A stretch of 62,898 nucleotides of DNA. Source: an uncultured Polaribacter sp. (GTDB taxonomy: Bacteria; Bacteroidota; Bacteroidia; Flavobacteriales; Flavobacteriaceae). Shown here piece after piece: positions 7,938-17,316 of the stretch (positions are counted from its first letter, which is position 1; each line of letters starts with the position of its first letter). The translations under genes were made by a program, and so were the position numbers. A model generated the notes under the pieces. The model worked only from the letters and a program-made list of their open reading frames with translations. It was not told the DNA's origin and did no database searches. The stretch covers positions 1 to 62,898 of the forward strand of contig CAJWTV010000006.1 of NCBI GenBank assembly GCA_913047375.1. The letters run 5' to 3'.

Positions 7938-10347
7938 TATTTTAATAATAATGTGCTTGTTAACGATTAATTTAATAGCACAAACTAAAGTGACAGGCAT
8001 CGTAAATGTATTGGATGCAAATATGCCTATCTATGAAACTGAAATTTTTGATAAAGTAACCGGACAATTACTGACTACTTCAAATAAAGATGGCTATTTT
8101 GAATTCACTACAGATAAAGAAACTATGACTATCGTTTTCTTTTCTTACAATTACAAGCTAGTCGAATTAAATATCGTTGTTACTAAAGATTTATTTATTG
8201 ATCAAAAATTAGAAGCATTTATAGAAGAACTTTCTGAAGTTGAAATAAAAATACGAAAAGCAAAAACGTTTGAGTTAAAACGACTAAAAGATGTTGAAGG
8301 AACTGCTATTTATGCAGGAAAAAAAACTGAAGTGGTTTTAGTGGGCCAATCAATGGCAAATTTAGCTTCTAATAATGCAAGACAAATTTATAGCCAAGTA
8401 GCTGGATTAAATATTTATCAAAACGACGATGCTGGATTACAGTTAAATATTGGCGGACGAGGTTTAGATCCTAATAGAACTGCTAATTTTAATACTCGTC
8501 AGAATGGATATGATATTAGTGCAGATGTTTTAGGTTATCCTGAAAGCTACTACTCCCCAGCAGCAGAATCTTTAAAGGAAATACAAATAATTAGAGGTGC
8601 TGCATCTTTACAATATGGTACTCAATTTGGTGGATTAGTGAATTTTGTAATGAAATCACCTAACCCTAATAAGCCTTTTGAGGTCATAACAAGAAATACC
8701 ATTGGTAGTAATGGATTATTTACTAATTTCACAAGTGTTAGTGGGACACAAAAAAAATGGAGCTACTATACCTCTTTTAATTACAAAAAAGGAAATGGAT
8801 TTAGATCAAATTCTGATTTTGAATCTAAAAATATTTATACACACATTAAATATAAATTTAGCAAGAACACAAAAATTAGTGGAGAAGTAACCTATTTAAG
8901 TTATTTAGCCCATCAAGCAGGAGGTTTAAATGATCAAATGTTTAATGTTGACCCTTTTCAAAGTAATCGTGCTAGAAACTGGTTTCAAATTGATTGGTTA
9001 TTATATAACTTAAAATTTACACACAAATTTTCATTGAATACAAACTTTACATTTAATGCTTTCGGTTTAAATGCTTCTAGATATGCCATTGGATTTAGAA
9101 CTAATAGAGTTGACCAAATAGACTCTTTAGAAGAAAGAGATCTTATAAAAGGAGATTTTAATAATTTTGGTTTTGAAGCTAGAATACTGCACAAGTATAA
9201 ATTTCTTAATAAAAAATCTACAATTTTATTAGGTTCTAAATACTACAAGGCAGATAATACCGGACAACAAGGCCCAGGTTCTAGAGGAATAGATTCAAAT
9301 TTTAACTTTCAGTTGGAAGAATATCCAAATTATGGAAGTCAATCAAAATATATCTATCCAAATACAAATATTGCCGTTTTTGGAGAAAATATTTTTTATT
9401 TAAATGATAAAATATCAATCACTCCTGGATTTCGTTTTGAGCATATAAAAACAGAGAGTAATGGTTATTATAAAAATATTAACACGGATGGAGCAGGTAA
9501 TGTAATTTTAAACGAAACTATAGACAACAGTGAAGTAAGAAAACGCTCATTCGTACTTATGGGGTTAGGGGCAAGTTATAAGTATTCTAATTCTCTAGAG
9601 GGTTATGGAAATATCTCACAAAACTATCGTTCAGTTACTTTTTCAGATATTAGTATTATTAATCCAGCTTTTGCAATTAATCCAAATATTAGTGACGAAA
9701 AAGGTTTTACAACAGATATTGGTTTGAGGGGGAATTATAAAAATTTAATCTCTTATGATGCTGGTTTTTTTGGGTTATTTTATAATGACAGAATAGGCTT
9801 TGTTCAAAAGGCATCCTCTGATGGTAGAGTAAAAACAGTTCGAGGCAATGTTGGTGATGCTGTAATGTTCGGGGTAGAATCCTTAATTGATTTTAATTTG
9901 AATAAATTATTTATTAAAAATAACGACTTCATTTTTAATTATTTTATAAATATATCATTAATTGACTCCAAATATACTGACTCTGAAGAAAATGGTGTAG
10001 AAGGAAATAAAGTTGAATTTGTCCCTAATTTAAATTTAAAGACAGGTCTGAAGTTTGGGTACAAAAACTTTTTATCTAATATTCAATATACCTATTTATC
10101 TAAACAGTATACAGATGCTACTAATGCCATAAATGGAAACCTAAGTGGTATTATTGGTGAGATTCCTTCTTATGATGTTCTAGATATTTCTTTTTCTTAT
10201 GCATACAAAAGGTTCAAATTAGAAGCGGGTATAAATAATGTTTTAGATAACTACTATTTTACAAGACGAGCTACGGGTTATCCTGGACCTGGAATCATAC
10301 CTTCAATAAATAGGAATTTTTATACAACACTTCAGATTAAACTTTAA
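7918..10347 (+). CDS. TonB-dependent outer-membrane receptor (FecA-like)
   Basis: 809-residue outer-membrane active transporter energised by TonB-ExbBD. It has a signal peptide ending near LIAQ (residue 22), a carboxypeptidase-regulatory-like beta-sandwich at about 23-95, a plug domain at about 125-245 (NARQIYSQVAGLNIYQ, IGGRGLDPNR, IRGAASLQYGTQFGGLVNF), then a 22-strand barrel ending in a short hydrophobic C-terminus (LQIKL). Plug features fit the FecA/ferric-citrate group, though substrate cannot be read from sequence. It overlaps the HTTM gene by 20 nt. With the upstream operator repeats this suggests a ferric-chelate or related metal substrate. Confidence 0.9.
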   Translation: MKLKDCSILIIMCLLTINLIAQTKVTGIVNVLDANMPIYETEIFDKVTGQLLTTSNKDGYFEFTTDKETMTIVFFSYNYKLVELNIVVTKDLFIDQKLEAFIEELSEVEIKIRKAKTFELKRLKDVEGTAIYAGKKTEVVLVGQSMANLASNNARQIYSQVAGLNIYQNDDAGLQLNIGGRGLDPNRTANFNTRQNGYDISADVLGYPESYYSPAAESLKEIQIIRGAASLQYGTQFGGLVNFVMKSPNPNKPFEVITRNTIGSNGLFTNFTSVSGTQKKWSYYTSFNYKKGNGFRSNSDFESKNIYTHIKYKFSKNTKISGEVTYLSYLAHQAGGLNDQMFNVDPFQSNRARNWFQIDWLLYNLKFTHKFSLNTNFTFNAFGLNASRYAIGFRTNRVDQIDSLEERDLIKGDFNNFGFEARILHKYKFLNKKSTILLGSKYYKADNTGQQGPGSRGIDSNFNFQLEEYPNYGSQSKYIYPNTNIAVFGENIFYLNDKISITPGFRFEHIKTESNGYYKNINTDGAGNVILNETIDNSEVRKRSFVLMGLGASYKYSNSLEGYGNISQNYRSVTFSDISIINPAFAINPNISDEKGFTTDIGLRGNYKNLISYDAGFFGLFYNDRIGFVQKASSDGRVKTVRGNVGDAVMFGVESLIDFNLNKLFIKNNDFIFNYFINISLIDSKYTDSEENGVEGNKVEFVPNLNLKTGLKFGYKNFLSNIQYTYLSKQYTDATNAINGNLSGIIGEIPSYDVLDISFSYAYKRFKLEAGINNVLDNYYFTRRATGYPGPGIIPSINRNFYTTLQIKL

Positions 10348-10377
10348 GACAAAGTTAAAGAAAAAAGACATTAATAA

Positions 10378-12342
10378 TTATCTTCTATTTTTTGGAGCTC
10401 TACTTACTTTCTTTTTACGTTTATTGAAAGGGACAGGGACAGCATCATCAAATGTGTTTTTTACTTCTCTGTCTTGTTTATTTTTTCTCCAAGAATTATT
10501 TTCTGGTAATAAAACATTCAGTAAATCTTTTCTACCAACTTTATTTAAGGTCTTTTTTATCCAATCTCTATTTTCTTTTTTATACCAGAAGAAAAATTTA
10601 TGTTGATCATCTTTTTCTTTCTTAGTTTTGGGAGTTTTGGTTGGCTTTAAAGTATACGGATGATATCCCGAATAATAAATAACTGTAGCAACAGTCATCG
10701 GTGTTGGTGTAAAACCTTGAACTTGCTCTAACTGGAACCCCATGTTTTTGGTTTCAGCAGCCAAATTTGCCATATCTTCAACTTCACTCGCTGGATGACT
10801 AGATATAAAATATGGGATTAATTGTAAGTTTAATTTTTTCTTAATATTTATTCTATCAAATCGTTCTTTAAATTTATGAAAATAAGTAAAAGAAGGTTTA
10901 CGCATCAACTTTAAAACAGGATCTGAGGTGTGCTCTGGTGCTACTTTTAATCTTCCAGAAACATGTTTAGTCATCACTTCTTCTGTATAAGCATCTAACT
11001 CTTTTGGATCTGCGTTTTTATTAAACTCTGGCACCAACATATCATGTCTAATACCACTACCAATAAAAGATTTTTTAATTTTAGGGTTTTTGTCTACAGC
11101 CTGATATAAGTCTGTTAAAGGCTTATGTGAAGTGTCTAAATTGGAACAAATTACAGGAGAAATACAACTAGGAGCGACACATTTATCACAAATTGATTGC
11201 ACTTTTCCTTTCATCTGATACATGTTAGCCGATGGACCTCCAATATCTGACAAATATCCTTTAAAATCTGGCATATTTGCTACTTTATCTACTTCTTTTA
11301 AAATAGATTCCTGGCTTCTACTTGCAATAAATTTACCTTGATGTGCAGAGATCGTACAAAAGCTACACCCACCAAAACAACCTCTATGTATATTAATAGA
11401 AAATTTTATCATTTCAAACGCCGGTATTGGACCACGCTTGTTATATTTTGGATGTGGTAAACGTGTAAATGGCAAATCAAAAGAACCGTCAATTTCTTTT
11501 TCGGTCATTGTTGGAAACGGTGGATTTATTACCAATGTTTTACCCTCTACTTCTTGTAAAATTCTTCTTGCCTTTAATTTATTTGACTCTTGTTCAATTA
11601 CTTTAAAATTTGATGCAAATATCTTTTTATCTGCCAAACAAGATTCATGTGAATTTATAGTAACGTCTTGCCAATCATTTATAACAGGGATTTTTTCTTC
11701 ATCCTGATTAATCAAAACGGCGGTTTGTTTTATATTCTTTAAACTTGAAAATGGCACGCCTTTTTGCAAAAGCTCTACGATTTCACGTAAAGGTTGTTCA
11801 CCCATTCCGTATACTAACATATCCGCTTTAGAGGTTTCTAAAATAGTTGGGAATAACTTATCCGACCAATAATCATAATGGGTAACACGCCTTAAAGAAG
11901 CTTCAATTCCTCCAATTAATACAGGTACATCCGGGAATTTCTCTTTTAATATTTTAGAATATACTGAAGTTGCATAGTCTGGTCTAAAGCCTTTATCTCC
12001 GTTTGGGGTATAGGCATCTTTATCTCTTCGCTTTTTACTTGCTGTATAATTACTCACCATTGGATCCATACATCCGCCAGTAGCACCAAAAAACAGTCGA
12101 GGCTTACCTAATTTTTCAAAATCTTGTAAGTTATCTGTTACACTTGGTTGTGGAACAATAGCTACGCGCAGTCCGTAACTTTCTAAAATACGACCAATTA
12201 CTGCTGGTCCAAAGGATGGATGATCCACATAGGCATCTCCACTAAATAGAATTACATCTAATTCTGACCAACCACGAAGCTTAACTTCTTTATTTGTTGT
12301 TGGTAACCAATCTGTTAGTTGCATTTTATTAGTATTATCCAT
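10378..12342 (-). CDS. ygiQ: YgiQ-family radical SAM protein
   Basis: 654 residues, YgiQ/UPF0313 family. Near residue 320 it has the radical SAM cluster motif CFGGCSFC (CxxxCxxC), and near residues 35-60 the N-terminal YgiQ motif GDAYVDHPSFG. A B12-binding-like N-terminal domain and a basic, Lys/Arg-rich C-terminus (KRKKKVSRAPKNRR) are typical. The reaction is unknown for the family. Transcribed toward the TonB receptor gene (convergent, 30 bp apart) with no clear terminator between them. Confidence 0.92.
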   Translation of the reverse strand: MDNTNKMQLTDWLPTTNKEVKLRGWSELDVILFSGDAYVDHPSFGPAVIGRILESYGLRVAIVPQPSVTDNLQDFEKLGKPRLFFGATGGCMDPMVSNYTASKKRRDKDAYTPNGDKGFRPDYATSVYSKILKEKFPDVPVLIGGIEASLRRVTHYDYWSDKLFPTILETSKADMLVYGMGEQPLREIVELLQKGVPFSSLKNIKQTAVLINQDEEKIPVINDWQDVTINSHESCLADKKIFASNFKVIEQESNKLKARRILQEVEGKTLVINPPFPTMTEKEIDGSFDLPFTRLPHPKYNKRGPIPAFEMIKFSINIHRGCFGGCSFCTISAHQGKFIASRSQESILKEVDKVANMPDFKGYLSDIGGPSANMYQMKGKVQSICDKCVAPSCISPVICSNLDTSHKPLTDLYQAVDKNPKIKKSFIGSGIRHDMLVPEFNKNADPKELDAYTEEVMTKHVSGRLKVAPEHTSDPVLKLMRKPSFTYFHKFKERFDRINIKKKLNLQLIPYFISSHPASEVEDMANLAAETKNMGFQLEQVQGFTPTPMTVATVIYYSGYHPYTLKPTKTPKTKKEKDDQHKFFFWYKKENRDWIKKTLNKVGRKDLLNVLLPENNSWRKNKQDREVKNTFDDAVPVPFNKRKKKVSRAPKNRR

Positions 12343-12516
12343 ATTTTTTCAAAAGTAGGTAGAAATTAATCAAGTGCAATTAGTTCTTGTTCTTTTTCTA
12401 TCGAAAAGATTTTCAATTTTACTTTAAAAGAAAATTTAGGCCTACATATTAAAATAATTAAATTAAATGACCCTGTTTATTTTTTGTAAATTTACTGTAG
12501 AATTTATCCAATAATT

Positions 12517-14445
12517 ATGAGAAAGAAAAATTTTAAATTGCTAGCTTCATTTCTTACTATCTTATTTTTTATAAGCTGTAATTCATCTTTAGATAAGAAT
12601 CAAAAAGAAAATTTTGTTTTAGAAAATTATACAAAAAAGGAGGTCTATATCACCATGCGAGATGGAATAAAATTACATACTACAATCTATTCTCCAAAAA
12701 ACACTTCTACCGACTACCCTATTTTAATGCAAAGAACTCCTTATAGTTCTAAGCCCTACGGTAAGGGTAAAATGAAGACTAAAATTGGTCCTAATAAACA
12801 TCTAATGATGGAAGGAAATATTATGGTTTATCAAGATGTTCGAGGACGCTGGATGAGTGAAGGAGTTTATGATAATATGCGTGCATTTATAACAAATAAA
12901 AAGGAAAATGAAGCAGATGAAGTATCAGATAGTTATGACACAATTGATTGGTTGATAAAAAATATAGATAATAATAATGGAAACGTTGGAACCTGGGGAA
13001 TTTCATATCCAGGACACTATGCTACTGTTTCGACAATTAATGCACATCCTGCACTGAAAGCTTCATCTCCTCAAGCTTGTATTGGTGATTTTTTCTTTGA
13101 TGACTTTCATCACAACGGGGCGTTTTTATTAAGTTATTTTAAAGCAATCTCATTATTCGGAACTTATAAGGATAAACCGACAGATTCGCCCTGGTATTCC
13201 TCTCCAAAGATGGAATCAAAAGATCAATATCAATTTTTTCTTGACAATGGACCTTTAAAAAATTTAAATAAATATTTTCAATATGATAAATTAGATATTA
13301 AAACTTCTTCTATTAAAAGTACCGTAGATGATTTTTTCTGGAAAGAAATTATAGAACATCCAAATTATGATTCTCTTTGGAAAAGTAAAGGGATTATTCA
13401 GCACTTAAACAAGGTGCCACCAACTGTAGCTACTATGATTGTAGGAGGATGGTTTGATGCCGAAGACCTATATGGACCATTAGAAACTTATAAAGCCATA
13501 GAACAAAATGGTAGTGATCATTATAATACATTAGTTTTTGGCCCATGGGATCATGGGAAATGGGCAAAGGAAACAATTGAGAATTCAGTTGGTAATTATT
13601 ATTTTGGTGATTCAATTTCATTGAGGTTTCAAAAGAAAATAGAAACTACTTTTTTTAATCATTTCTTAAAAGGGAAAGGTGATAAGAATTCGGGGTTACC
13701 AGAAGCTTATGTATTCGATTCAGGAAAAAAAGAATGGAAATCATATAATTCTTGGCCACCAAAAAATATTAAAATAGAAAAATTTTTCTTAAATAAAGAA
13801 CAAAATTTAGCTAAAAAGCATCTAGGAAAACTAATAAATAAAATTCAATTTATAAGTGACATCAAACATCCTGTCCCATATTCAGAAGATATTAAAACAG
13901 TTTTTACACCCCGAAAATATATGACAGATGATCAGCGATTTACAGCACGAAGACCCGATGTTCTTGTATTTGAAACAGATGTCTTAAATGAAGATTTCAC
14001 ATTAGCTGGAGATATTTTAGCTAAATTAAAAGTAGCTACTACAGGAACAGCGGCAGACTGGGTTGTAAAAGTCATTGACGTTCATCCATTAGATACTGAA
14101 GAAAATAACGATAAATTACAAAATCATTTAAAAATGAGTAACTACCATTTAATGGTAAGAAGTGAAGTTTTACGTGGAAGATTTAGAAATAGTTTTGAAA
14201 ATCCTGAGCCATTTATACCAAATAAAAAAACTTCAGTAAATATTAAATTACAAGATGTTTTTCACACCTTTAAAAAAGGACATAAATTACAAGTTCAGGT
14301 ACAAAGTACTTGGTTTCCTTTAATTGATTTAAACCCGCAAACTTATGTAGATAATATCTATAAAGCTGAAAAAAAAGATTTTAAAACACAAACTCATACT
14401 GTGTTTTCAGATTCTAATATTGAATTCTCTGTATTAAAAAATTAA
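12517..14445 (+). CDS. CocE/NonD-family alpha/beta hydrolase lipoprotein
   Basis: 642 residues with a lipoprotein signal (LFFISC, Cys about residue 21; no acidic export run, so probably periplasmic). Peptidase S15/CocE family: nucleophile elbow GISYPG near residue 162, acid in GGWFDAEDLYG near residue 310, His in GPWDHGKW near residue 345, and a C-terminal jelly-roll domain. Family members are X-Pro dipeptidyl peptidases, glutaryl-7-ACA acylases or cocaine esterases, so the substrate is undefined but acyl or dipeptidyl cleavage is expected. A DMP19 gene follows after 3 nt, suggesting cotranscription. Confidence 0.9.
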   Translation: MRKKNFKLLASFLTILFFISCNSSLDKNQKENFVLENYTKKEVYITMRDGIKLHTTIYSPKNTSTDYPILMQRTPYSSKPYGKGKMKTKIGPNKHLMMEGNIMVYQDVRGRWMSEGVYDNMRAFITNKKENEADEVSDSYDTIDWLIKNIDNNNGNVGTWGISYPGHYATVSTINAHPALKASSPQACIGDFFFDDFHHNGAFLLSYFKAISLFGTYKDKPTDSPWYSSPKMESKDQYQFFLDNGPLKNLNKYFQYDKLDIKTSSIKSTVDDFFWKEIIEHPNYDSLWKSKGIIQHLNKVPPTVATMIVGGWFDAEDLYGPLETYKAIEQNGSDHYNTLVFGPWDHGKWAKETIENSVGNYYFGDSISLRFQKKIETTFFNHFLKGKGDKNSGLPEAYVFDSGKKEWKSYNSWPPKNIKIEKFFLNKEQNLAKKHLGKLINKIQFISDIKHPVPYSEDIKTVFTPRKYMTDDQRFTARRPDVLVFETDVLNEDFTLAGDILAKLKVATTGTAADWVVKVIDVHPLDTEENNDKLQNHLKMSNYHLMVRSEVLRGRFRNSFENPEPFIPNKKTSVNIKLQDVFHTFKKGHKLQVQVQSTWFPLIDLNPQTYVDNIYKAEKKDFKTQTHTVFSDSNIEFSVLKN

Positions 14446-14448
14446 TTT

Positions 14449-14904
14449 ATGAAATCTACAGAAATTGCTTTGTTATTAAATAGCAATAAAAATAAAATTA
14501 CTAGGATTGGTGAAATTATTAGTAAAAAAATTCCTGAAAGAGATTTGTTTAATAATTTGAATGAGTATGAAAAAACGATTATTTATATAGATATTTTTGA
14601 AAACCATACTACAAATGGAGGGTTTGAAGAGTTTTTTTGGAATTCTTCGGGTAAATTTTCTCATGAGATTTTAGAAGCTTATGAAAAAATTGGTGCTGTA
14701 AATACGGCTAATATTATATACACCTCTTTTACATTATTTGGAGAAATTCCTATTCCAAAAAACATTAATTTAAGAAGAGAACTATTGACAGGTCTAAAAA
14801 AAGATATTTGGAAAGATCTAAATAATGAGTTCTATAAAAATAAAGATGATATTCCAGTTTTAATTTTGAAATTTGTTAGTGATAATATTTCTTATTTTCA
14901 ATGA
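14449..14904 (+). CDS. DMP19-family (DUF4375) protein
   Basis: 151-residue soluble protein. The NGGFEEFFWNSSGKFSHEILEA stretch, near residues 57-78, followed by IGAVNTANI, is the core of the DMP19/DUF4375 family. Neisseria DMP19 was described as a DNA-mimic protein antagonising a transcription factor, but most members are uncharacterised and that role should not be assumed. Starts 3 nt after the CocE-type gene and is probably translated from the same message. Confidence 0.82.
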   Translation: MKSTEIALLLNSNKNKITRIGEIISKKIPERDLFNNLNEYEKTIIYIDIFENHTTNGGFEEFFWNSSGKFSHEILEAYEKIGAVNTANIIYTSFTLFGEIPIPKNINLRRELLTGLKKDIWKDLNNEFYKNKDDIPVLILKFVSDNISYFQ

Positions 14905-14940
14905 TATCAAAATCCGAATAATTATAAAGCCTCAATCTAG

Positions 14941-15579
14941 ATGAAAAATAATTTCAAAAGAATAATTTTATACTCAACAGCGGTATTCCTGATTTTATTA
15001 ATGTATTCATGTAATTCTAGTAAAAAAAGAGCTTTAATTGGAGAAAGTGATTATCAACAAAGACTAAATACAAGTTATAAAGACGGATCTAAATCGCCTT
15101 TGAAAAAAAAAGATTTAAAAACTTTTAAAGGATTAAAGTTTTTCCCTATTGATTCTTCTTTCGTTATTAATGCAAATTTAATTAGAATAAAAAATGCAGC
15201 TTCATTTGAAATGGCAACAACGACAGATAGGAAACCTATTTATAAAGAATACGGTATATTATATTTTAAACTAGACGGGAAAGATTTTTCTTTAACAGTT
15301 TATCAAAGTCAAGATGATTTAAAAGACGAGAAATACAAAGATTATCTCTTTTTACCTTTTACCGATAACACTTCTGGAAATAAATCATATGGAGGGGGAC
15401 GTTACATGGATTTAATGATAGAAGATTTAAAAAAAGATGGATCAATCACTGTGAATTTTAATAACACCTATAATCCTTATTGTGTATACAATGATAAATA
15501 TTCATGCCCGCTAACACCTAGAAAAAATCACTTAGATTTAAAGATAAATGCAGGAATAATGGCTTTTAAAGAGAACTAG
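14941..15579 (+). CDS. DUF1684 lipoprotein
   Basis: 212 residues, lipoprotein signal with lipobox LMYSC (Cys near residue 24). The C-terminal half carries the DUF1684 hallmarks YGGGRYMDL and NNTYNPYCVYNDKYSCPLTP, and the N-terminal part has the FKGLKFFPIDSSF strand typical of the family. No biochemical function is known. It follows DMP19 by 36 bp in the same direction. Its TAG stop overlaps the stop of the convergent crotonase gene within the palindrome CTAG. Confidence 0.87.
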   Translation: MKNNFKRIILYSTAVFLILLMYSCNSSKKRALIGESDYQQRLNTSYKDGSKSPLKKKDLKTFKGLKFFPIDSSFVINANLIRIKNAASFEMATTTDRKPIYKEYGILYFKLDGKDFSLTVYQSQDDLKDEKYKDYLFLPFTDNTSGNKSYGGGRYMDLMIEDLKKDGSITVNFNNTYNPYCVYNDKYSCPLTPRKNHLDLKINAGIMAFKEN

Positions 15580-16277
15580 GGGTTTATAGAAATCTCACTT
15601 TTCAAATCTAATTCTATTGCTTCTTTTAAAGCATCTAAATGAGCTCTTCTAACTTTTAATTTAGTTTGTGCGTGTGCCTTCTTATTTAAATTAGAAAACA
15701 TTTTTGCAACTTTAATTGAGGTCGATAATAAATCAGTCTCAGCAACAATAATATCTAAAAATCCAGCTTCTATTGATTGTTCTGGATTAAAAATTTCTGC
15801 ATTGTTTACACTTCTGTTTAAATATACTTCTGATAAACGAGAATTAGCTAATATAATTCCTGCATGATGCATCGTCATACCAATCATAACCTCATTTAAA
15901 CCTATTTTAAAATTGCCTTCAATACCGATTCTATAATCCGCAGACAATAACAAAAATGCTCCTTTTGCTATTGCATGTCCAGAACAAGCAATAATTATTG
16001 GAAGTGGATATGACAACATCCTTAAAGATAGTTTAGAGCCTTTTGTAACAAGTTCTTTGGCTGATTCAGGAGATTTTGTCATTATTTTTAAATCAAATCC
16101 GGCAGAAAACATTCCACTTTTCCCTGTCAATATTATGACTTTTCCTTCCTTTTCTGCAGCATCTAAAGAACTATTTAATCCTTCTATTACTTCATGAGAT
16201 ATAGCATTCGCTTTTCCATTATTAATTGTAATTATTACGTAATGTTCTTCTGAATGGTAAGCTACAAATTCGTTCAT
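15576..16277 (-). CDS. Enoyl-CoA hydratase/isomerase (crotonase) family protein
   Basis: 233 residues, a little short for a crotonase (about 255-265). The oxyanion-hole regions are recognisable: GMFSAGFDLKIM near residue 57 and SGHAIAKGAFLLLSADYRIG near residue 100. The second region has AKGA instead of the usual GGG/AGG, and no clear glutamate pair of a hydratase is evident, so an isomerase or other CoA reaction is as likely. The gene is 9 bp downstream of crcB and is probably transcribed with it. Confidence 0.85.
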   Translation of the reverse strand: MNEFVAYHSEEHYVIITINNGKANAISHEVIEGLNSSLDAAEKEGKVIILTGKSGMFSAGFDLKIMTKSPESAKELVTKGSKLSLRMLSYPLPIIIACSGHAIAKGAFLLLSADYRIGIEGNFKIGLNEVMIGMTMHHAGIILANSRLSEVYLNRSVNNAEIFNPEQSIEAGFLDIIVAETDLLSTSIKVAKMFSNLNKKAHAQTKLKVRRAHLDALKEAIELDLKSEISINP

Positions 16278-16286
16278 TATTTGTTT

Positions 16287-16658
16287 TTAAAAAAATTTAA
16301 CTAAAAAGATTCCAGCGAAAACTGCTAAAAATCCAACTATAAAAGTAGAAATCGTATAAATAGCAAAACTTGTGAAATCACCAGATTTTAAAAAAACATG
16401 GTTTTCATATGCAAAGGTTGAAAAAGTAGTAAATCCACCACAAAATCCAGTTGCTAATAATAAAGTTGAATTCTGACTTATAGTATCATTTTTTGCAGCT
16501 AATCCTAAAATAACTCCGATTAAAAGACTCCCTAAAATATTAGCTGTAAATGTTCCGTATGGAAAACCACTATTAATATTGTTTAAATACCTGCCAAATA
16601 CATAGCGTAAAACACTACCAAAACCACCCCCAACGAATATAAGTACTAATTGCTTCAT
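16287..16658 (-). CDS. crcB: Fluoride channel CrcB/FluC
   Basis: 123-residue, four-helix membrane protein of the Fluc family that exports fluoride as a dual-topology dimer. Motifs are GGGFGSVLRY at the N-terminus, PYGTFTANILGSLLIG near residue 33 and GFCGGFTTFSTF near residue 72. A single gene (not a pair) implies an antiparallel homodimer. The gap to the upstream DUF1599 gene is only 33 bp, leaving no space for a fluoride riboswitch. Confidence 0.95.
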   Translation of the reverse strand: MKQLVLIFVGGGFGSVLRYVFGRYLNNINSGFPYGTFTANILGSLLIGVILGLAAKNDTISQNSTLLLATGFCGGFTTFSTFAYENHVFLKSGDFTSFAIYTISTFIVGFLAVFAGIFLVKFF

Positions 16659-16691
16659 TATAAATTAATTACAAATTGGCTTTTTTAAAAT

Positions 16692-17228
16692 TTATTCTGC
16701 TAAATGAATCATCGCGAAAATTGCATAGTTTATCATATCCTGATAATTTGCATCAATTCCTTCGGAAACAATAGTTTCACCTTTATTGTCTTCAATCTGT
16801 TTTACACGTAATAATTTTTGTATTATTAAGTCCGTTAAACTAGAAACTCGCATATCACGCCAAGCTTCACCATAATCATGGTTCTTATTTAGCATTAACT
16901 CCTTAGTAACATTACTATGCTTATCATATAATATTTTAGCCTCTGTAACATTTAAGTCAGGATTTTCAACAACCCCTTTTTCTAATTGAATTAAAGCCAT
17001 TATAGAATAATTAATAATCCCTATGAATTCAGAATTCTCACCTTCGTCAACTTTACGAGTATCATTTTCTTGTAACTGACGTATTCTTTGCGCTTTTATA
17101 AAAATCTGATCTGTAAGTGATGGAAGCCTTAAAATTCGCCAAGCACTTCCATAGTCACTCATTTTCTTAATAAACAGACTTCTACATTCGTTTATTACGT
17201 TGTCATATTGTTTTGATGTTTCCTGCAT
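16692..17228 (-). CDS. DUF1599 protein with two tandem copies of the domain
   Basis: 178 residues made of an internal duplication. KKMSDYGSAWRILRLPSLTD (about 17-36) is echoed by NKNHDYGEAWRDMRVSSLTD (about 114-133), and VDEGENSEFIGIINYSIMAL by VSEGIDANYQDMINYAIFAM. DUF1599 is also called nucleotide-modification-associated domain 1 and is widely conserved in Bacteroidota without a known enzyme activity. It faces the LOG/folP genes across an 88-bp divergent promoter region. Confidence 0.88.
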   Translation of the reverse strand: MQETSKQYDNVINECRSLFIKKMSDYGSAWRILRLPSLTDQIFIKAQRIRQLQENDTRKVDEGENSEFIGIINYSIMALIQLEKGVVENPDLNVTEAKILYDKHSNVTKELMLNKNHDYGEAWRDMRVSSLTDLIIQKLLRVKQIEDNKGETIVSEGIDANYQDMINYAIFAMIHLAE

Positions 17229-17316
17229 CTTCAGTATTTAAAAAAGTATTTCTTCAAATGTAGTAAAACTTAAAAGCATTTCATTTATTTTTACAATGAA
17301 TTTATCAACCTAATTT

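Noticed and set aside
15576..16277. Crotonase-like gene as a functional enoyl-CoA hydratase
   Set aside because: The usual glutamate pair and GGG oxyanion loop cannot be identified, so only a family-level call is made.
16659..16691. Possible fluoride riboswitch before crcB
   Set aside because: Only 33 bp separate crcB from the upstream DUF1599 gene, too little for the known aptamer, and no pseudoknot pattern is seen.
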